Assembly: GCA_023145535.1 (NCBI GenBank)
Contig: JAGLDQ010000100.1
Location: 1-10,197 of the forward strand
From: Cocleimonas sp.
GTDB taxonomy: Bacteria > Pseudomonadota > Gammaproteobacteria > Thiotrichales > Thiotrichaceae
Length of the DNA stretch: 10,197 nt
Direction of reading: 5' to 3'
Below the pieces are notes generated by a model that had not been told where the DNA came from, searched no databases, and saw nothing but the letters and a program-made list of their open reading frames with translations. Below, one piece after another: positions 1 through 6,369 of this stretch. Positions within the stretch are counted from its first letter, which is position 1; each line of letters starts with the position of its first letter. Made by a program: the position numbers and the translations under genes.

Positions 1-372
1 AATAACCCAAGTAACTAATGTCAAAATAACAGGGCTAATAATCACAACCCAAGCGGATTTATGCACTTCAGCAATTGACAGTCCCTTACCAATATCCCAA
101 AGTAAATGGCGTATACCATTACAAAAATGGTAATAAAGTGAAAAGGTAAAGCCAAATAATATCAATTTTCCAAACCAGCTAGATAAAAAGCGATGCATTG
201 TTTGCCAACTCTCTGTGCCACTAGCCGCTGCAACTAATACCGCTATCATCAATAATAAGCCAATAAATAAAACCGCCCCTGTGCCGCGGTGTAAAATAGA
301 TAACATGGCGGTTATGGGCATTTTGTAAATTTGTAAATGTGGCGAAAGAGGGCGTTTATCAGTCCAAGCCAT
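1..372 (-). CDS. sdhC: Succinate dehydrogenase cytochrome b556 subunit SdhC (3' end cut by window edge)
   Basis: Membrane-anchor subunit of succinate dehydrogenase (complex II). With SdhD it holds the SdhAB catalytic part on the inner membrane, binds heme b and helps form the ubiquinone site. The frame opens at the ATG on 372-370 and runs 124 codons to the window edge without a stop, so only the last few residues and the stop should be missing (E. coli SdhC is 129 aa). Visible marks: N-terminal RPLSPHLQIY (residues 7-16); SILHRG (25-30), whose Ser25 and Arg29 match the quinone-site Ser27 and Arg31 of E. coli; three hydrophobic segments (about 31-50, 66-84, 106-124); and HFCNGIRH (82-89), where His82 matches the heme ligand His84. 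It is the downstream partner of zapE, 12 bases apart. sdhD, sdhA and sdhB are expected beyond the left edge. Confidence 0.95.
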   Translation of the reverse strand, partial: MAWTDKRPLSPHLQIYKMPITAMLSILHRGTGAVLFIGLLLMIAVLVAAASGTESWQTMHRFLSSWFGKLILFGFTFSLYYHFCNGIRHLLWDIGKGLSIAEVHKSAWVVIISPVILTLVTWVI

Positions 373-378
373 TGCTAT

Positions 379-387
379 ACTCCTTTA
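379..387 (-). promoter_or_regulatory. Ribosome binding site of sdhC overlapping the zapE stop
   Basis: On the minus strand the bases read TAAAGGAGT, six bases before the sdhC ATG. The leading TAA is the zapE stop codon (387-385). This strong site fixes the sdhC start. It also implies that ribosomes finishing zapE arrive directly on the sdhC initiation region, so the two are probably co-transcribed and may be translationally coupled. Confidence 0.8.
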
Positions 388-1545
388 GGATAAATGTTTA
401 ACGGCTAGATATTTTTCAGTTCGCATTTCTCGTAATCTGCTAGCGGTACGTTCAAATTCAAATGCTAAGCGTTTGCCAGTATAAAGTTGTTCTGGTGCGG
501 CTTGTGCAGAGATTACTAGGTTCACATGCCGATCATAAAATTCATCAATCATATTCACAAAGCGTCGCGCAATATCATTCATTGATGTCTCCATAATCAG
601 TATGTCAGAAATTAATACTGTGTGAAAAATATTAGCGATTTGAGTGTAGTCGGCGGTGGAGCGTGCGGTACTGCATATCTGCTTGAAATCAAACCAGACA
701 ACACCATCAGCCCACATTTTTACAGGGATACGGCGTTGTTTGATAATAATATCATGTCTATCTTGATGCCGTTCGATCGCCGCAATTTGGTGAAAGTATG
801 TCTGTAGACGGCATTCTGATGCCTTACCATTGCTAATATGGTAGATAGCACTTTGCTCTAATGTTTTTAAGCGATAATCTTCATCTCCCCCCATCTGTAC
901 GACGTTCGTGTATTTTTCTAATAGTTTGATCGCAGGAATAAAGCGCGCACGCTGTAAGCCGTTTTTATACAGCTCTGTAGGCTGGTTATTGGAAGTTGTG
1001 ACTAAAATAATATCCTTTGCAAATAAATGTTCAAGCAGTTTGCTCAGCAGCATGGCATCAGTAATATCATTGATATGCATTTCATCTAGACAGAGTAGCT
1101 CAATTCTTCCTGCTAGCTTTTTAGCAACCCTCGCTAAAGGATCTTCAATAGGGGTTAAAGCCCCTAACTCTTCATGCACTAATTGCATAAACCGATGAAA
1201 ATGTAAGCGTAGTTTTCTTTTCGTTGGTACGAGATCAAAAAAGTAATCAACCAGTAGTGTTTTACCGCGACCCACACCGCCCCAGATATAGAGACCTTTT
1301 TTTATAGGCGTGGTAGGTGTGGGTTTTCTGAAAATAAAAGGCAAGAAATGTTTGAAAAAACTAGTCTTTGCAAAAGAAGGGGTGACCAGTAAGGTGTTAT
1401 AAACCACCTGTAACGCTAAAATAATCTGTCGTTGAAATGGGTCAGCCTCCAATTCCCCTGCGTCAATACTCATTTGGTAGCGCGTTATTAGGAGGTTATC
1501 AATATTTTCTTGTTGAAGCGCTGTGGGGTTGCTCGTTAATTTCAT
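385..1545 (-). CDS. zapE: Cell division protein ZapE (AFG1-like AAA+ ATPase)
   Basis: ZapE is a cytoplasmic P-loop ATPase of the AFG1/LACE1 family. In E. coli it associates with the Z-ring, destabilises FtsZ polymers and matters under heat or low oxygen. The 386 aa length fits the family (E. coli 375). Visible: Walker A GGVGRGKT (89-96); Walker B LLCLDE (150-155) followed by the family-typical ITDAMLL (161-167); a sensor-like TTSNN (183-187); the AFG1 signature NGLQRARFIPAI (195-206) with likely arginine fingers; and the C-terminal RTASRLREM (366-374). The start ATG at 1545-1543 has a modest GAGAA site upstream. It lies directly upstream of sdhC with a 12-base gap, and its 5' end faces ppsA across a shared control region. 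Family assignment is secure; the biological role is taken from E. coli. Confidence 0.95.
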   Translation of the reverse strand: MKLTSNPTALQQENIDNLLITRYQMSIDAGELEADPFQRQIILALQVVYNTLLVTPSFAKTSFFKHFLPFIFRKPTPTTPIKKGLYIWGGVGRGKTLLVDYFFDLVPTKRKLRLHFHRFMQLVHEELGALTPIEDPLARVAKKLAGRIELLCLDEMHINDITDAMLLSKLLEHLFAKDIILVTTSNNQPTELYKNGLQRARFIPAIKLLEKYTNVVQMGGDEDYRLKTLEQSAIYHISNGKASECRLQTYFHQIAAIERHQDRHDIIIKQRRIPVKMWADGVVWFDFKQICSTARSTADYTQIANIFHTVLISDILIMETSMNDIARRFVNMIDEFYDRHVNLVISAQAAPEQLYTGKRLAFEFERTASRLREMRTEKYLAVKHLS

Positions 1546-1710
1546 GTGTTTCTCAGAATGGTATGCAGTATTGATAGAATATAATAAAAAACCCTATGTT
1601 GAGATTAATACTATCTATTAGATCGTGTTTATCTACGTGTTTCAAACCTCTTTGGATTAGATTATGTTCTATGCTTTCATAGAGAAAGATCATTTATTCT
1701 CAGGAGGAGC
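1546..1710. promoter_or_regulatory. Divergent control region between zapE and the ppsA leader
   Basis: This AT-rich stretch must hold the promoters for zapE-sdhC (leftward) and for ppsA (rightward). No convincing -35/-10 pair stands out on either strand. For ppsA the best weak candidate is TTTCAA at 1640-1645 with TATGTT at 1663-1668, 17 bases apart. A small perfect hairpin (TCTATG, loop CTTT, CATAGA; 1668-1683) lies just before the AGGAGG at 1702-1707. On the minus strand AT-rich TATATT/TATTCT hexamers near 1580 could serve zapE. The boundaries are those of the gap, not of a proven promoter. Confidence 0.35.
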
Positions 1711-1770
1711 ATGAAACGATGCGATCGTACATCCACCGACTTTAAACCTAAAGACCCAATCGAGCGCTAA
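1711..1770 (+). CDS. Putative 19-aa leader peptide ORF upstream of ppsA
   Basis: An ATG at 1711 opens a 19-codon frame (begins MKRCDRTSTD, ends KDPIER) that stops with TAA at 1768-1770, only three bases before the ppsA ATG. A perfect AGGAGG lies at 1702-1707, but just three bases from this ATG, which is tighter than usual. A second ATG at 1719 (8 codons, stop 1743-1745) sits 11 bases away and is the alternative user of that site. ppsA cannot start further upstream because the TAA at 1768 is in its frame, and ppsA has no good Shine-Dalgarno of its own. The inference is that the peptide's translation delivers ribosomes to ppsA. The codons are not enriched for one amino acid, so classical attenuation is not suggested. 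I do not recognise the peptide. Confidence 0.4.
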   Translation: MKRCDRTSTDFKPKDPIER

Positions 1771-1773
1771 ATT

Positions 1774-4152
1774 ATGAGCAAGAATATCATCTGGTTTAAT
1801 AAACTTAGCATGAGCGATGTTAATAACGTCGGTGGAAAAAATGCATCGCTTGGGGAAATGATGCATCATTTATCGATGACGGGGGTTTCTGTTCCCAATG
1901 GTTTTGCGACAACAACTCATGCTTATCATGGCTTTTTAACAGAAAACAAGTTACTAGCGCGCATTAATGCCATACTTGAAAATTTAGATGTTAATGATAT
2001 AGGAGCGCTTTCTAACGCAGGTTCAACCATTCGATCATGGATAATGAAAGCTCGTTTACAACAAGATTTACTGGACGATGTCAGCATAGCCTATCAGCAA
2101 ATGCTAAAGGAATCTGGAGATGATTTGAGCGTTGCGGTACGCTCATCGGCAACGGCAGAAGATTTGCCCGATGCCTCCTTTGCGGGCCAACAAGAAACTT
2201 TTCTTAATGTGCGCGGTTTAGATGCCATTATCTCCGCCATAAAAGAAGTCTTTGCCTCGCTTTATAATGATCGTGCGATTTCCTACCGTGTTCATCAAAA
2301 TTTTGATCATTCGACGGTGTTACTTTCTGCGGGTATTCAGAAAATGGTGCGGAGTGATAGGGGGGCATCCGGTGTTATGTTTACATTGGATACGGAATCA
2401 GGTTTCCGTGATTCTATCTTTATTACAGGCGCTTATGGGTTAGGTGAAACAGTGGTGCAAGGAGCGGTTAATCCTGATGAATTTAATGTCTATAAACCCG
2501 CTATAGAAGCAGGGCGACCCGCTATATTAAAGCGTCAGCTTGGTGATAAAGCGATTGAAATGATTTTCTCCAATGATGTTGCACATGATAAATCTTGTTT
2601 AATACGTGACGTAGATCAGCAGCGAAGAAGTCAGTTTTGCATTAATGACCATCAGATAGAAGAACTGTCTCGACAAGCGCTGAGTATAGAAAAACATTAT
2701 GGTCGGCCAATGGATATCGAATGGGCATTAGATGGTGGGAATCAAAAAATCTATATTGTACAAGCGCGTCCTGAAACGGTAGAGAGTCAAAATACGGGCT
2801 GTATGATCGAGCGTTATGCGCTAAAAGAGCAGGGTGAAAAACTGGTTGAGGGACGTGCCATAGGACAGCGTATAGGACAGGGTGCAGCAAAGGTCATTGA
2901 CAGCATTGAGCAGATGGATGCGGTTAAGGAGGGCGATGTTTTAGTCACGGATATGACCGATCCAGATTGGGAGCCTATTATGAAGCGCGCCTCAGCTATT
3001 GTGACTAATCGTGGAGGGCGCACCTGTCATGCCGCTATTATTGCACGAGAATTAGGTGTTCCTGCCATTGTGGGGTGTGGTAATGCGACACGAGCTATTC
3101 TTCATGGTCAGCAAGTAACGGCCTCTTGTGCAGAGGGTGATACAGGTATTGTTTACGCTGGTGCGCTTGAATTTAAACATACGCAGACGGACACTGGCAA
3201 TTTGCCTGATTTATCGGTAAAAATTATGATGAATATAGGTAACCCATCGCGTGCTTTCTCTTTTGCACAAATTCCTAATGCAGGGATAGGATTAGCAAGA
3301 CTGGAATTTATCATTAACAATATGATAGGAATACACCCTAAAGCACTGCTTGAGTATGATGAATTACCTGAAAATCTTAAACAACAAGTTTTAGCAAGAA
3401 CCTCAGCCTATGCTGATCCCGTTAGTTTTTATGTAGAAAAACTAGTTGAAGGGATTAGCACGTTAGCCGCTGCATTTTCGCCAAAAGACGTTATTGTGCG
3501 CCTGTCTGATTTTAAAACCAATGAATACGCCAATTTACTAGCAGGTGATCTCTTTGAGCCACCTGAAGAAAACCCTATGATTGGCTATCGTGGTACATCC
3601 CGTTATTTATCCGATGAATTCCATGAATGCTTTGAATTAGAATGTAGAGCCATTAAGCGTGTGCGTAATGAGATGGGATTAACCAACCTGCAAATAATGA
3701 TTCCATTTTGTCGTACTCTCGAAGAAGCGCAGCAAGTTATTGAGCTATTAGCAAGCAATGGTTTAAAACGCGGTGAAGTGGGGTTAAAAGTGATGATGAT
3801 GTGTGAACTACCCTCTAATGCGGTTTTAGCGGAAGAATTCTTAGAATATTTTGATGGCTTTTCGATAGGCTCTAATGATATGACGCAATTAACGCTAGGA
3901 TTAGATAGAGACTCAGGACTCATCGCCCATTTATTTGATGAACGTAACCCAGCCGTAAAAAAAATGCTAGCAATGGCAATTAGCGCCTGCCATAAGCAAG
4001 GGAAATACATAGGAATTTGTGGGCAAGGGCCTTCAGATTATCCAGATTTTGCAGAGTGGTTGCTGGAGCAGAAAATCACTTCTATTTCGCTTAACCCTGA
4101 TACCGTCGTAGATACTTGGCTGTATTTAGCCCAGCGAAAAAGGTGTAAATAA
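1774..4152 (+). CDS. ppsA: Phosphoenolpyruvate synthase PpsA
   Basis: Converts pyruvate, ATP and water to PEP, AMP and phosphate, the gluconeogenic entry from pyruvate, in the cytoplasm. The 792 aa length equals E. coli PpsA and it aligns end to end with few gaps. Domains: N-terminal nucleotide-binding domain (about 15-340, with VGGKNASLGEM at 19-29 and VRSSATAEDLPDASFAGQQE at 122-141); phosphohistidine swivel domain (about 385-460, GGRTCHAAIIAREL with catalytic His419 and the neighbouring Thr417, equivalent to the Thr phosphorylated by the PpsR regulator in E. coli); and C-terminal PEP/pyruvate TIM barrel (about 478-790, GSNDMTQL at 699-706 and catalytic Cys749 in GICGQG). All key residues are present. 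No ppsR gene is in the window. The start at 1774 follows a stop in the same frame at 1768; its own ribosome site is poor (see the leader ORF). Confidence 0.97.
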   Translation: MSKNIIWFNKLSMSDVNNVGGKNASLGEMMHHLSMTGVSVPNGFATTTHAYHGFLTENKLLARINAILENLDVNDIGALSNAGSTIRSWIMKARLQQDLLDDVSIAYQQMLKESGDDLSVAVRSSATAEDLPDASFAGQQETFLNVRGLDAIISAIKEVFASLYNDRAISYRVHQNFDHSTVLLSAGIQKMVRSDRGASGVMFTLDTESGFRDSIFITGAYGLGETVVQGAVNPDEFNVYKPAIEAGRPAILKRQLGDKAIEMIFSNDVAHDKSCLIRDVDQQRRSQFCINDHQIEELSRQALSIEKHYGRPMDIEWALDGGNQKIYIVQARPETVESQNTGCMIERYALKEQGEKLVEGRAIGQRIGQGAAKVIDSIEQMDAVKEGDVLVTDMTDPDWEPIMKRASAIVTNRGGRTCHAAIIARELGVPAIVGCGNATRAILHGQQVTASCAEGDTGIVYAGALEFKHTQTDTGNLPDLSVKIMMNIGNPSRAFSFAQIPNAGIGLARLEFIINNMIGIHPKALLEYDELPENLKQQVLARTSAYADPVSFYVEKLVEGISTLAAAFSPKDVIVRLSDFKTNEYANLLAGDLFEPPEENPMIGYRGTSRYLSDEFHECFELECRAIKRVRNEMGLTNLQIMIPFCRTLEEAQQVIELLASNGLKRGEVGLKVMMMCELPSNAVLAEEFLEYFDGFSIGSNDMTQLTLGLDRDSGLIAHLFDERNPAVKKMLAMAISACHKQGKYIGICGQGPSDYPDFAEWLLEQKITSISLNPDTVVDTWLYLAQRKRCK

Positions 4153-4190
4153 TTGCGTTATTTTAAAGGAGTTCAGGATAACGTTTGGCT

Positions 4191-4221
4191 TCCTATTTCT
4201 GCACAAAGAAGTGCAGTAGGA
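4191..4221. terminator. Hairpin between convergent ppsA and DUF1840 genes
   Basis: TCCTA and CTGCAC (separated by a TTT bulge) pair with GTGCAG and TAGGA around the loop AAAGAA. The hairpin sits 38 bases after the ppsA stop and one base from the stop of the opposing gene. A run of only three T follows on the plus strand and none on the minus strand, so it is a weak intrinsic terminator or a 3' end stabiliser rather than a textbook one. Its position between two convergent ends supports a bidirectional role. Confidence 0.5.
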
Positions 4222-4222
4222 T

Positions 4223-4534
4223 TTAGAGAAAGCCGTTATCATAATCCCACATGATATATTCCTCCTTTTTCACCGCATGTGTAAGCAGTTGAATTAGAGG
4301 ATAGGCTCGTGTATTAAGACTAATTTCATCATTGCCTTTATTGCTTGCGTGGTTATTCGCATCATTCTCTATTTTAAGACCCTGTTGCAAATGATCCAGA
4401 GCTTTTTTCATATTTTCCGTTTGAAGTGCGCTGGGAACTTTGCCGCTTAGTTTCATTAGTTTCAGCATTTTTTTAGCATAGCTTTCATGCATAGAGACTG
4501 TAGCGGCTGTTTTGCAGTTGAATTGAATGAGCAT
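4223..4534 (-). CDS. DUF1840-type small protein, function unknown
   Basis: A 103-aa cytoplasmic protein with no signal peptide or membrane segment. It follows the DUF1840 pattern as I recall it: N-terminal MLIQFNCKTAATVSM (1-15) resembling the family's MLITFKS...V.M start; a helical middle with SGKVPSAL (30-37); a variable polar linker (about 55-70); and the C-terminal signature ISLNTRAYPLIQLL (71-84) followed by MW (95-96). I chose the ATG at 4534 because it gives the family N terminus and is preceded by an AGGA site 9 bases upstream. An extension to a start at 4615 is open but would add a 27-residue low-complexity leader with several Tyr and Asn. The family has no known role that I am aware of. 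It is convergent with ppsA and divergent from the SGNH hydrolase, so it is probably its own transcription unit. Confidence 0.75.
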   Translation of the reverse strand: MLIQFNCKTAATVSMHESYAKKMLKLMKLSGKVPSALQTENMKKALDHLQQGLKIENDANNHASNKGNDEISLNTRAYPLIQLLTHAVKKEEYIMWDYDNGFL

Positions 4535-4658
4535 TTTCTTGTTCCTGTGTTTTGTTTTTCCATTTTCTATACTAAACTGCCCGTTATAATAATAATACAA
4601 GTGATTGCCTGCCATATTGCTTGTTTTATTGGGAATATTCTATTGAGGAAATTTCAAC
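4535..4658. promoter_or_regulatory. Divergent promoter region of DUF1840 gene and SGNH hydrolase
   Basis: This 124-base AT-rich gap must drive genes both ways. On the plus strand a perfect TATAAT lies at 4585-4590, but the hexamer 17 bases upstream (ATTTTC, 4562-4567) is a poor -35. If used, it would give an untranslated leader of about 60 bases for the hydrolase. The TATAAT opens a short run of ATA/ATT units (to about 4597) that also offers TATTAT-like hexamers on the minus strand, and a TATAGA hexamer lies on that strand near 4570. No operator is recognisable. The assignment to specific promoters is tentative. Confidence 0.3.
4645..4650 (+). promoter_or_regulatory. Ribosome binding site that fixes a TTG start
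   Basis: GAGGAA lies eight bases before the TTG at 4659. An in-frame TGA at 4644-4646 closes the frame upstream. There is no ATG or GTG between that stop and the signal peptide, so this site and the TTG define the start of the SGNH hydrolase. Confidence 0.75.
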
Positions 4659-5351
4659 TTGGTCAGTTTTAAAGGATTATTACAAAATACTTTCCTATTA
4701 TTTGTTCTTTTTTACACAGCACAGATACAAGCGAATACATTAAAAAATGGTGATACCATTATCTTTTTTGGAGACTCCATCACGGCGCTAGGAGTAACGA
4801 AAACAGGTTATATTACGTTGCTAAACCAAGCGATCAAAAAAGCTTATCCAAGAAAAAATATAACACTCATTGGTGCGGGCATCTCTGGCAATACGGTGAT
4901 AGATTTAGCCAAACGCTTGCAACGTGATGTATTACAAGCGTATCCAGATTTGGTTGTTGTGTATACTGGAGTCAATGATATATGGCTTGCAGGGCGCACC
5001 ATACCCAAACAACAATTTTCCCAGCAATTAGCAAAGATTGTCTGGCAAATTAAAAAGAAGGGGGCGGATGTTATTTTAGTGACTCCCGCAGTCATGGGGG
5101 AGCGTCATTATGGTGAAAATCGTTTTGATAAAGCGCTGGATGAATATGCCACAATGACTAAGAATATCGCTAAACAGACTCATTCTAGGGTTGTTGATTT
5201 ACGAAAATTATTTATTAGCTATATCAAGCGCCATAATGTGAATAATCAGTCGATGGGTTTGCTAACAAGAGATGCGGTGCATTTTAATGAAGAGGGCAAT
5301 AAATTGTTGGCTAGAGCGCTTATGAAAGTGATATTAGACGCTCAACCCTAA
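4659..5351 (+). CDS. Exported SGNH/GDSL-family hydrolase (esterase/lipase-like)
   Basis: A 230-aa serine hydrolase of the SGNH fold, likely an esterase, lipase or acyl-deacylase; the substrate cannot be told. A Sec signal peptide covers about residues 1-25 (hydrophobic TFLLFVLFY, probable cleavage after AQIQA), so the enzyme should be periplasmic or secreted. The family blocks are in order: block I FFGDSIT (36-42) with nucleophile Ser40; block II GISGNT (74-79) with oxyanion Gly/Asn; block III GVND (104-107) with Asn106; and block V DAVH (205-208) with catalytic Asp205 and His208. All four catalytic-fold residues are present. Translation starts at TTG, supported by GAGGAA upstream. The SDR gene follows on the same strand 78 bases later with no terminator between, so the two are probably co-transcribed. 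It resembles TesA-like and sialate-esterase-like SGNH groups, but I cannot choose between them. Confidence 0.88.
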   Translation: MVSFKGLLQNTFLLFVLFYTAQIQANTLKNGDTIIFFGDSITALGVTKTGYITLLNQAIKKAYPRKNITLIGAGISGNTVIDLAKRLQRDVLQAYPDLVVVYTGVNDIWLAGRTIPKQQFSQQLAKIVWQIKKKGADVILVTPAVMGERHYGENRFDKALDEYATMTKNIAKQTHSRVVDLRKLFISYIKRHNVNNQSMGLLTRDAVHFNEEGNKLLARALMKVILDAQP

Positions 5352-5429
5352 GCCATTTTCGGTATTTTCTTAATGATGATGCGTAACATCGATGATGCAT
5401 TCGCTATTTTAAAATCGGTAACTACTATT

Positions 5430-6308
5430 ATGATAAATAAACTTTGGGTAATAGGCTGCGGTGATATTGGTCGTCGTGTTGTTAGTCTTTATAAAAATGA
5501 AACCAATAAAGCATCAATAAATATGTATGCGCTAGTGAGTAGTCAAGACTCAAAAGAGCGTTGTGATGCGCTGGGTATTGATTCAGTCGTTTTAGATTTG
5601 GATCATAAAGATGCACTGGTCAATTTTGGAGAGCAAGTCCACGATAGTCAGCTATTTTACTTCGCGCCGCCACCCCGTAGTGGTGTAGAAGATACGCGTT
5701 TGCAAAATTTCCTCTCTTCTTTATCGAGCCAACCAAGGCGCATTGTGCTTATTAGTACCACAGGTGTTTATGGGGATTCAAAGGGTGCATGGATTGATGA
5801 AAATTATCCGATCAATCCACAGGCAGACCGCGCGCAGCGACGCTTATCCGCAGAACAAATCTTACAAAACTGGGCGAAAAAACATCAGCGAGACTCTATT
5901 ATTTTGCGCGTACCAGGAATTTATGCCAAAGATCGCTTACCGTTAGCCCGTTTGAAAAAGGGATTGCCTGTGGTTAAGCAAGAAGAAGCGGGTTGGACTA
6001 ATCGTATTCATGCAGATGATTTGGCAAGGGTTTGCAAGCTAGCAATGGAATCTAATCAGAGTGGTGAGATTTATAATGTGACGGATGGGCATCCGAGTAC
6101 GATGACGGCATATTTTAATCAGGTGGCAAATTATGCAAATTTACCGCGTCCACCACAAATTAGTATGCAGCAAGCAGAGGTGACGTTAAGCGCGGGCATG
6201 GTGTCTTATTTGCAAGAATCGCGCAGGATTAGTAATCAAAAAATGTTAGATGATTTAGGGGTAAAGTTGATTTATCCCAGTTTGAAGCAAGGATTGAGTC
6301 TATCTTAA
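5430..6308 (+). CDS. Atypical SDR-type NAD(P)-binding protein (YeeZ-like epimerase/dehydratase)
   Basis: A 292-aa cytoplasmic Rossmann-fold protein of the extended/atypical short-chain dehydrogenase group, similar in layout to E. coli YeeZ (274 aa). It opens with LWVIGCGDIGRRV (5-17), whose Gly9-x-Gly11-x-x-Gly14 binds NAD(P). The second strand region is degenerate. ISTTGVYGDSKGAWIDE (108-124) holds the Ser/Thr and Tyr114 positions of the SDR active site, but the usual YxxxK is missing: where the YeeZ group has an Arg-rich helix, this protein has RAQRRLSAEQIL (134-145). LRVPGIYA (159-166), NRIHADDLAR (191-200) and EIYNVTDG (213-220) are typical of the NAD-dependent epimerase family. I start at the ATG at 5430 because it places the Rossmann motif at the N terminus. 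An in-frame run of three ATGs at 5373 would add 19 residues and has no better ribosome site. Substrate unknown. Confidence 0.85.
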   Translation: MINKLWVIGCGDIGRRVVSLYKNETNKASINMYALVSSQDSKERCDALGIDSVVLDLDHKDALVNFGEQVHDSQLFYFAPPPRSGVEDTRLQNFLSSLSSQPRRIVLISTTGVYGDSKGAWIDENYPINPQADRAQRRLSAEQILQNWAKKHQRDSIILRVPGIYAKDRLPLARLKKGLPVVKQEEAGWTNRIHADDLARVCKLAMESNQSGEIYNVTDGHPSTMTAYFNQVANYANLPRPPQISMQQAEVTLSAGMVSYLQESRRISNQKMLDDLGVKLIYPSLKQGLSLS

Positions 6309-6311
6309 GGA

Positions 6312-6343
6312 AGTAGAGACATTGTATTAGTAACATCTCTACT
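6312..6343. terminator. Hairpin between convergent SDR and membrane-protein genes
   Basis: AGTAGAGA (6312-6319) pairs perfectly with TCTCTACT (6336-6343), and TGT/ACA inside the 16-base loop can add three pairs. It starts three bases after the SDR stop and lies 26 bases beyond the stop of the opposing gene. Neither side has a U-tract, so it may be a weak bidirectional terminator or an mRNA 3' stabiliser. A second minimal hairpin (CTTGA, TTG, TCAAG) follows at 6350-6362. Confidence 0.45.
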
Positions 6344-6369
6344 GATCTACTTGATTGTCAAGGTATCGA

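Noticed and set aside
1712..1720. TGAAACGAT resembling half of a Cra (FruR) operator upstream of ppsA, a classical Cra target in enterobacteria
   Set aside because: Only the TGAAACGNT core matches; the flanks and the other half do not. It lies inside the leader ORF just after its ribosome site, and the organism may not have Cra. Nine bases are too few to call.
4535..4615. Longer start for the DUF1840 gene at 4615
   Set aside because: It would add 27 residues of low complexity before the family's MLI.F start. The ATG at 4534 has its own AGGA site and gives the expected length.
4596..4616. TGGCAGG...TTGTA on the minus strand as a sigma-54 promoter for the DUF1840 gene
   Set aside because: The spacing between the GG and TTG elements does not fit the -24/-12 consensus in either possible register.
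5373..5429. Upstream triple-ATG start for the SDR gene
   Set aside because: No ribosome site is better than that of the ATG at 5430, and the extra 19 residues would precede the Rossmann motif, which normally begins within a few residues of the N terminus.
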